Shown here: in pieces, positions 60,681 through 64,000 of the stretch
Layout of the letters: each line of letters begins with the position of its first letter
Position numbering within the stretch: the first letter of the stretch is position 1
Assembly: GCA_031291475.1 (NCBI GenBank)
Contig: JARLIY010000096.1
Span: 26,653 to 90,652, forward strand
Reading direction: 5' to 3'
From: Xanthobacteraceae bacterium
GTDB taxonomy: Bacteria; Pseudomonadota; Alphaproteobacteria; Rhizobiales; Xanthobacteraceae
Length of the DNA stretch: 64,000 bases
The notes under the pieces: model-generated
Database searches by the model: none
The model's input: only the letters and a program-made list of their open reading frames with translations
Told to the model about the DNA's origin: nothing
Program-made: the position numbers and the translations under genes

Positions 60681-60967
60681 TAGGCCGTCACTGGCCCATT
60701 GGGGATGCGATCCCCCAACGCTAGTAGAACAAGAAGGACAGTTGTCCCGGCCACCTTCGCCAGTGCTCACGCACATGCTCACGGCGGCCATGGCGTGTTC
60801 GCTCGTAAGAGCAAACATGCACTGCCTTCACTGACATGTTTGCCATGTCAGGGCTCCATGCTTGGGCGGGTTAAAGCCCACCGCTCCAAACCTGCTGCAT
60901 GCAGGTTGCGGGACGCGGGAGTCCGGCCTAATGGGCCGGGCGGCATGGAGGTGCCAGTGACGGCCTA
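60681..60967. ncRNA. Candidate structured RNA inside the transposon
   Basis: 287 bp closed by a perfect 15-bp inverted repeat (TAGGCCGTCACTGGC at 60681 and its complement at 60953). Inside, in order: TTGGGGAT-gcg-ATCCCCCAA hairpin (60699-60718), GAAGG/CCTTC (60733/60754) enclosing GGAC-agtt-GTCC, CACGC/GCGTG (60768/60793), GCTC-GTAA-GAGC with a GNRA loop (60801-60812), GCAAACATG/CATGTTTGC (60811/60835), TGACATG/CATGTCA (60832/60844), TGGGC/GCCCA, and AACCTGC-tgcat-GCAGGTT (60889-60907). Some stems are mutually exclusive. No ORF in it looks coding. Strand unknown; if read with the transposase it is in its 3' untranslated region. Confidence 0.5.
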
Positions 60968-61051
60968 TTTCACCGTGAGTCGGGGTATCGACGCAATCGG
61001 CGCTTGCGCCATCTGTGGAAACGTTTGGCTTGTTGTTTCAGCAACTTAGGT

Positions 61052-61966
61052 TCAGTGAGTCGGCCGGTACGTGAGGCGCTTGCCGGTGATACCCTTGGCA
61101 ATGAGCGCCGCACGTTCCCCGTCATTGATCTTGCGGGTGTTCCACTTGAAATCCCATTCCGCAAGATAGCGCGGCAAATGGGCTTCGCTGATTGAATGAT
61201 GCGTGCCGAACACGGCGCGCTTCATAAGGCTAAAGCGGCTCTCCGCCGTATTGACGTGAGCGAAGCCGCCAAGGCGGACGTACTCGTTCGCTGAGTGATT
61301 GACGGTCGTATGACCGGCAAACTCCTTGCCGATTGAGCCGTAGGACAACAACTCGTCAGTCACCAAGTGCGACTTGCGGTCGGCGACCTTGACCATGGCC
61401 GCGCGTAGCGTCCGGGCCTTCACGTTGGCGACGTGAAACGAGTGGCTATCGCCGTCGCGATCAACCAAAGTCAGGACCGAATGTTTCTTAGGTGGCTTCT
61501 TCGCATAGGCGCGGTTCTTCGCCTTGCCGCCAATCACGGTTTCGTCGCTCTCGACCGTGCGACCTTGGCCGCCGATAGGGCCGCGCTTCGCGGGCGTCAT
61601 CGCTTCCCTAATGCGATGACAGAGGAACCACGCGGACTTGTAGGTGACACCAAGCATGCGCTGCAATTGAAGCGCGCTCACGCCTTTCTTTGAGGCACCC
61701 ATGAGGTGCATTGCTAGGAGCCACTTGGAGAGCGGAATCTTGCTGCGCTCCATGACCGTGCCGACCGTGACCGTGAATTGGCCGTTGCATTCGGCGCAAT
61801 AGTACAGGCCGGGACGATGGGCTTTGCCTTCGCCCTTGGCGATCTTCTCTTGATCGGAGTTGCCGCAATGCGGACAAAACGGACCATTGGGCCAGCGGAT
61901 CGCCTCAAGGGTTTCGCGGGCCTTATCGTCGTTGTGAAACGCGGGGTTTTGGAGATCGGCGCTCAT
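61052..61966 (-). CDS. IS1595 family transposase (ISXO2-like domain)
   Basis: 304-residue DD(E/N) transposase. N-terminal zinc ribbon FCPHCGNSD ... YYCAECNGQFT (two CxxC), helix-turn-helix region MGASKKGVSALQLQRMLGVTYKSAWFLCHRIREAM, catalytic acidic residues in VESDETVIGGK and LVTDELLSYG, and the third in HVNTAESRFSLMKRAVFGTHHSISEAHLPRYLAEWDFKWN. Start ATG 61966 has AGGGAG 6 bp ahead. Full length; probably active. Confidence 0.93.
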   Translation of the reverse strand: MSADLQNPAFHNDDKARETLEAIRWPNGPFCPHCGNSDQEKIAKGEGKAHRPGLYYCAECNGQFTVTVGTVMERSKIPLSKWLLAMHLMGASKKGVSALQLQRMLGVTYKSAWFLCHRIREAMTPAKRGPIGGQGRTVESDETVIGGKAKNRAYAKKPPKKHSVLTLVDRDGDSHSFHVANVKARTLRAAMVKVADRKSHLVTDELLSYGSIGKEFAGHTTVNHSANEYVRLGGFAHVNTAESRFSLMKRAVFGTHHSISEAHLPRYLAEWDFKWNTRKINDGERAALIAKGITGKRLTYRPTH

Positions 61967-61988
61967 GGGCAACTCCCTATGACGCCAA

Positions 61989-62015
61989 TCTATACCCCGG
62001 CGCTTCCGTTGTCAA
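61989..62015 (-). promoter_or_regulatory. Transposase promoter overlapping the right inverted repeat
   Basis: On the minus strand TTGACA (62015-62010, within the inverted repeat), a 15-bp spacer, then TATAGA (61994-61989), with the transposase start 23 bp further. Close to sigma-70 consensus. Confidence 0.6.
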
Positions 62016-62028
62016 GTATATAGTTGCC
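62005..62028 (-). repeat. Right terminal inverted repeat of the IS1595-type element
   Basis: Complement of the left end with one mismatch; directly followed by the target duplication GTTAATCC (62029-62036). Confidence 0.9.
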
Positions 62029-62132
62029 GTTAATCCGTTGGCGCGCGCGGAGGCGACCGGCAAACTCGCCGCACGAAATTCCAGATGATCGCAACGATCG
62101 GTCGGCGCTGTCCGCGGCGCCGTTCGCGCGGC

Positions 62133-63260
62133 CTAGCGCAGCCCGGCCTGTTTGAGGAGCGGCATGGTGTCCTTCTGGAACGTCAGCACCCCCTCCTCAT
62201 AGAGCGGCCAGGACAACAACGCGCCGTCGATTCCGACCTTGGACAGATTGGCCAGTCCCTCGGCGACCTGCTCCTTGGTGCCGACCAGCGGGAAGGCGCC
62301 CCATCCGGCCATGAAATGCGCTTGCAGCTTTCTGAAATCCTCGACCGCAAGCGAGCCGATACCGAGGAGTCCCATCAGATTTTCCGCAGCCACCCAGTCG
62401 CCCTTTTCGTGCACGTAATAATGCAGAAAATCCTTGGCTTCCTTTTCGGTCTCGCGCTGTACGACGTAGCCGAAGCTCCAGATCTGAATGTCGCGGCCGT
62501 ATTCTTCGCGCGCCAGCCGCCGGTACTTCTCGACCTTCGAGCGGGCGAAATCGAGATCGTGCGTGTCGAACTGGATGAAGGCGATATCGGAATACTTGGC
62601 GGAAAAGTGCTGGCCCTGCTCCGAGCCGCCGGCATTCATGATTGCCGGGTAGGGCTGCTGGATCGGCTTCGGCGCCAGTGCGCCTTTCTTCACCTGGTAA
62701 TATTGTCCTTCGTAGGTGAATTCATTCTCGCACGTCCACAGCCCGATCATGATTTCGATCCATTCGGCTGCTCGGGCGTAGCGGTCTTTGTGATCCTGCA
62801 TGCGCGCGCCGAACATATCGAGCTCACCCTGATTCCATCCGCCGACGATGTTGATGGCGTGCCGGCCGTTGCTGATGTGATCGATGACGGTTGCCTGCTT
62901 GGCCGCCAAAGCCGGGTGGTACATCGGGACGTGCGAGGTCGCGAACACCGCCGGATATTTGGTCACGGCGCCGATGCCCGCCGCCCAGGAAAAGCATTCG
63001 AAACCGGCGCCGTTGAAATTGGTGACTCCGCCGAAGCCCTTCCAGCGCCCGACCGGCACGACCGCTTCGAACTCCATCGCGTCCGCGATCTGGGCGAGCC
63101 TGACCGTATTGGGCCAGGTGATCTCCAGCGTTCCGGGGATCGTGCTGATCGCGCATCCGCCGTTCAGATTGGTGCAGAACGTGCCGAGCTTGAGCTTGCG
63201 ATCGTTGAACAGCGGATTGGTGGCGCGGCGAAGTTCCTGGATTTTCGCGGTGGTATGCAT
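62133..63260 (-). CDS. LLM-class flavin-dependent monooxygenase (RutA/SfnG-like)
   Basis: FMN-linked TIM-barrel monooxygenase (375 residues from ATG 63260, GGGGGA upstream). Family stretches: LKLGTFCTNLNGGCAISTIPGTLEITWPNTVRLAQIADAMEFEAVVPVGRWKGFGG, NFNGAGFECFSWAAGIGAVT, AAKQATVIDHISNGRHAINIVGGWNQGELDMFG and NAGGSEQGQHFSAKYSDIAF. This places it with RutA (pyrimidine) and SfnG/alkanesulfonate-type oxygenases; substrate not determined. No flavin reductase or transporter adjacent. The IS1595-type element ends 105 bp beyond its 3' end. Confidence 0.9.
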   Translation of the reverse strand: MHTTAKIQELRRATNPLFNDRKLKLGTFCTNLNGGCAISTIPGTLEITWPNTVRLAQIADAMEFEAVVPVGRWKGFGGVTNFNGAGFECFSWAAGIGAVTKYPAVFATSHVPMYHPALAAKQATVIDHISNGRHAINIVGGWNQGELDMFGARMQDHKDRYARAAEWIEIMIGLWTCENEFTYEGQYYQVKKGALAPKPIQQPYPAIMNAGGSEQGQHFSAKYSDIAFIQFDTHDLDFARSKVEKYRRLAREEYGRDIQIWSFGYVVQRETEKEAKDFLHYYVHEKGDWVAAENLMGLLGIGSLAVEDFRKLQAHFMAGWGAFPLVGTKEQVAEGLANLSKVGIDGALLSWPLYEEGVLTFQKDTMPLLKQAGLR

Positions 63261-63340
63261 TCCGTCCCCCAAAGACGCGCAAGGCGGGCTCTATGCGGCC
63301 CTGCTGAGTGCATCTTTGCAGAAAACCTCGGAGGGGTGAA

Positions 63341-63392
63341 TGGTGGGCGCACAAGGAGTCGAACCTTGGACCCGCTGATTAAGAGTCAGCTA
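63341..63392 (-). other. 3' half of tRNA-Lys (CTT), likely attachment-site copy
   Basis: Minus strand: anticodon arm GCTGA-CTCTTAA-TCAGC (anticodon CTT), variable loop, T-arm CAAGGTTCGACTCCTTG, 3' acceptor strand GCGCCC plus ACCA. The D-arm and 5' acceptor strand are absent; sequence 5' of the anticodon stem is unrelated. A tRNA 3' half like this is the usual footprint left by a tyrosine-recombinase element. By orientation the element (or its remains) would lie at higher coordinates, past the window end. Confidence 0.75.
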
Positions 63393-63414
63393 ATATCCAC
63401 ATGATTGCCGTGGC

Positions 63415-63479
63415 CATTCCGACAAACGCCTGTCCCAATGTGGGTTGATCCGCCTACGGAGTTTTCGGCTGTCGGAATG
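63415..63479. other. Inverted repeat beyond the tRNA fragment
   Basis: CATTCCGAC (63415-63423) and GTCGGAATG (63471-63479), a perfect 9-bp pair 47 bp apart, between the tRNA-Lys fragment and the next ORF. Purpose unknown. Confidence 0.45.
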
Positions 63480-63495
63480 ACAGAGCCCCCTTTGG

Positions 63496-63753
63496 TTGCC
63501 GGCGCAGACAACCAATATATTAAAAAGCGAAAAAGGCTCCGAAGTCACGATCACCCGGAAAAATCCGCAAAAATCTCCGTCAGCCGCGATGGCGCATTTG
63601 AATGACCTGCTTGACGAAGCGCTAACAGAAACGTTTCCGGCTAGCGATCCGATCGCCATCAATGTCGAGCTTGAATCACCCGGACACGGAATAGCCACAA
63701 CGCCCCGGGCTTCACACTCCGCTCAGAGGCACACTGCGCCGTGGACGCGGTAG
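63496..63753 (+). CDS. Small protein with DEALxETFPASDP motif
   Basis: 85 codons; the core LNDLLDEALTETFPASDPIAINVE matches a short motif seen in many small proteobacterial hypotheticals (DEALEETFPASDP). A start at ATG 63589 (MAHLNDLLDEAL) would give 54 residues; the earlier start adds a Lys-rich stretch. Function unknown. Lies 104 bp beyond the tRNA-Lys fragment, possibly within island DNA. Confidence 0.6.
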   Translation: MPAQTTNILKSEKGSEVTITRKNPQKSPSAAMAHLNDLLDEALTETFPASDPIAINVELESPGHGIATTPRASHSAQRHTAPWTR

Positions 63754-64000
63754 CGGCGACGGGAGGCCATGGCGGGCCTGAACCTGGAGCCGACGCATGA
63801 GCAATCCACTCTCTCGCGTTGCGACGCGAGTCATCTATGGCGCCAGCCAGTTGCCGCGCATTGTCAATCGGCGTTGGATCGGGACCCCAGATCAGCATCC
63901 AAAAGGGACCCCCTCGTTTTGCGTTTCGAACGATTAGCGTTCGCCCCGTCGGAGCTGGTCGGGGTTGCGGAGACGGGGCGAGCGCGGGTTGTCGGTTGAT
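63754..64000. other. Terminal stretch with IS21-like end sequence
   Basis: No convincing gene. About 63857-63912 contains two diverged units, CAATCGGCGTTGGATCGGGA-CCCC and AGATCAGCATCCAAAAGGGA-CCCC, the kind of repeated GGGACCCC / AAAAGGGACC ends seen at IS21-family elements in rhizobia (from memory). No istA/istB frame is visible in the window; the element could continue beyond it or be a solo end. Confidence 0.35.

Larger units (their letters stand above)
58997..62028. mobile_element. IS1595-type transposon, 3.03 kb, with passenger genes
   Basis: Bounded by inverted repeats starting GGCAACTAT(G/A)TACTTGACAA at 58997 (left) and, on the other strand, 62028 (right), and by an exact 8-bp duplication GTTAATCC at 58989-58996 and 62029-62036. 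Contents: HEPN-like ORF (59075-59653), small exported protein (59822-60154), 92-codon ORF (60189-60467), a structured untranslated segment (60681-60967) and the transposase (61052-61966), all ORFs on the minus strand. IS1595 family elements are known to make 8-bp duplications and some carry passenger genes. Intact ends and duplication imply recent transposition. Confidence 0.9.

Noticed and set aside
60681-60967. Structured segment as RNase P RNA, tmRNA or group II intron
   Set aside because: Lacks the conserved P4 or tRNA-like sequences, and no reverse transcriptase or domain V-like hairpin is visible.
60613-61049. Plus-strand ORFs in the untranslated part of the transposon
   Set aside because: No coding-like composition, and they are built from the inverted repeats of the structured segment.
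63659-63898. 79-codon minus-strand ORF near the window end
   Set aside because: Overlaps the DEALxETFPASDP gene and the IS21-like end; starts inside the repeated GGGTCCC sequence; no motif.
1-64000. CRISPR arrays
   Set aside because: No regularly spaced repeat series with unique spacers was seen; the repeats present are tandem or palindromic.

Overview
The window is high-GC DNA from an alphaproteobacterium, most likely of the order Hyphomicrobiales (Xanthobacteraceae/Bradyrhizobiaceae-like). The evidence is a complete hopanoid locus of the hpnBCDE-shc/hpnH/hpnN type, two signature enzymes of the ethylmalonyl-CoA pathway, a DmeRF-type cobalt/nickel efflux pair, several Liv-type uptake genes, many flavin-dependent (LLM) monooxygenases, and palindromic intergenic repeats typical of this order. 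The assignment rests on gene content only.

Layout. 1-9.9 kb: a truncated YihY/BrkB membrane protein, crotonyl-CoA carboxylase/reductase (ccr), a GlsB/YeaQ membrane peptide, two GT87-type mannosyltransferase-like genes, a Liv-type binding protein, a CAP-domain lipoprotein, ethylmalonyl-CoA mutase (ecm), and a scar joining two gene fragments. 9.9-18.5 kb: hybrid histidine kinase, GluQRS, AlkA-like glycosylase, dmeF/dmeR with a G-tract operator, a two-barrel porin, an esterase and an HNH nuclease. 18.7-26.4 kb: a complete branched-chain amino acid-type ABC operon (livK-G-F-H-M), PPK2 polyphosphate kinase, and an unusual ZIP-like transporter interrupted by a cyclic-nucleotide-binding domain. 26.4-34.9 kb: LLM oxidoreductases, MFS carrier, FAD monooxygenase, tRNA-Leu, dsbB, small secreted proteins, tRNA-Val, a BKACE enzyme.

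35.1-48.3 kb is the hopanoid region. IspH and IspA supply isoprenoid precursors; HpnD, HpnC and HpnE make squalene from farnesyl diphosphate; Shc cyclises it; HpnH adds the adenosyl group; HpnB is a glycosyltransferase-like member and HpnN the export carrier. hpnB-hpnC-hpnD-hpnE-shc are translationally coupled; ispH-hpnH run convergently to them; hpnN is divergent from ispH.

48.4-58.9 kb holds a patatin-like lipase with a coupled secreted partner, a small aromatic-catabolism set in which two of three genes are frameshifted, folD, a fatty acid hydroxylase/sterol desaturase family protein, a KstD-like FAD dehydrogenase and two Gly/Ser/Pro-rich secreted proteins. 58,997-62,028 is an intact-looking IS1595-type transposon with 24-bp terminal inverted repeats and a perfect 8-bp target duplication. 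Besides the transposase it carries three passenger ORFs, one with a HEPN-like RNxxxH motif, and a strongly self-complementary ~290-nt segment that may be a structured RNA. The window ends with another LLM oxidoreductase, the 3' half of a tRNA-Lys gene (likely integration scar) and an IS21-like end.

Strongest leads: the transposon with its passenger genes and structured segment, the ZIP-CNBD-ZIP protein, and the GT87 gene whose two ends were both built from intergenic repeats. Three clear and one probable single-base frameshift should be checked against reads before any gene is called dead.
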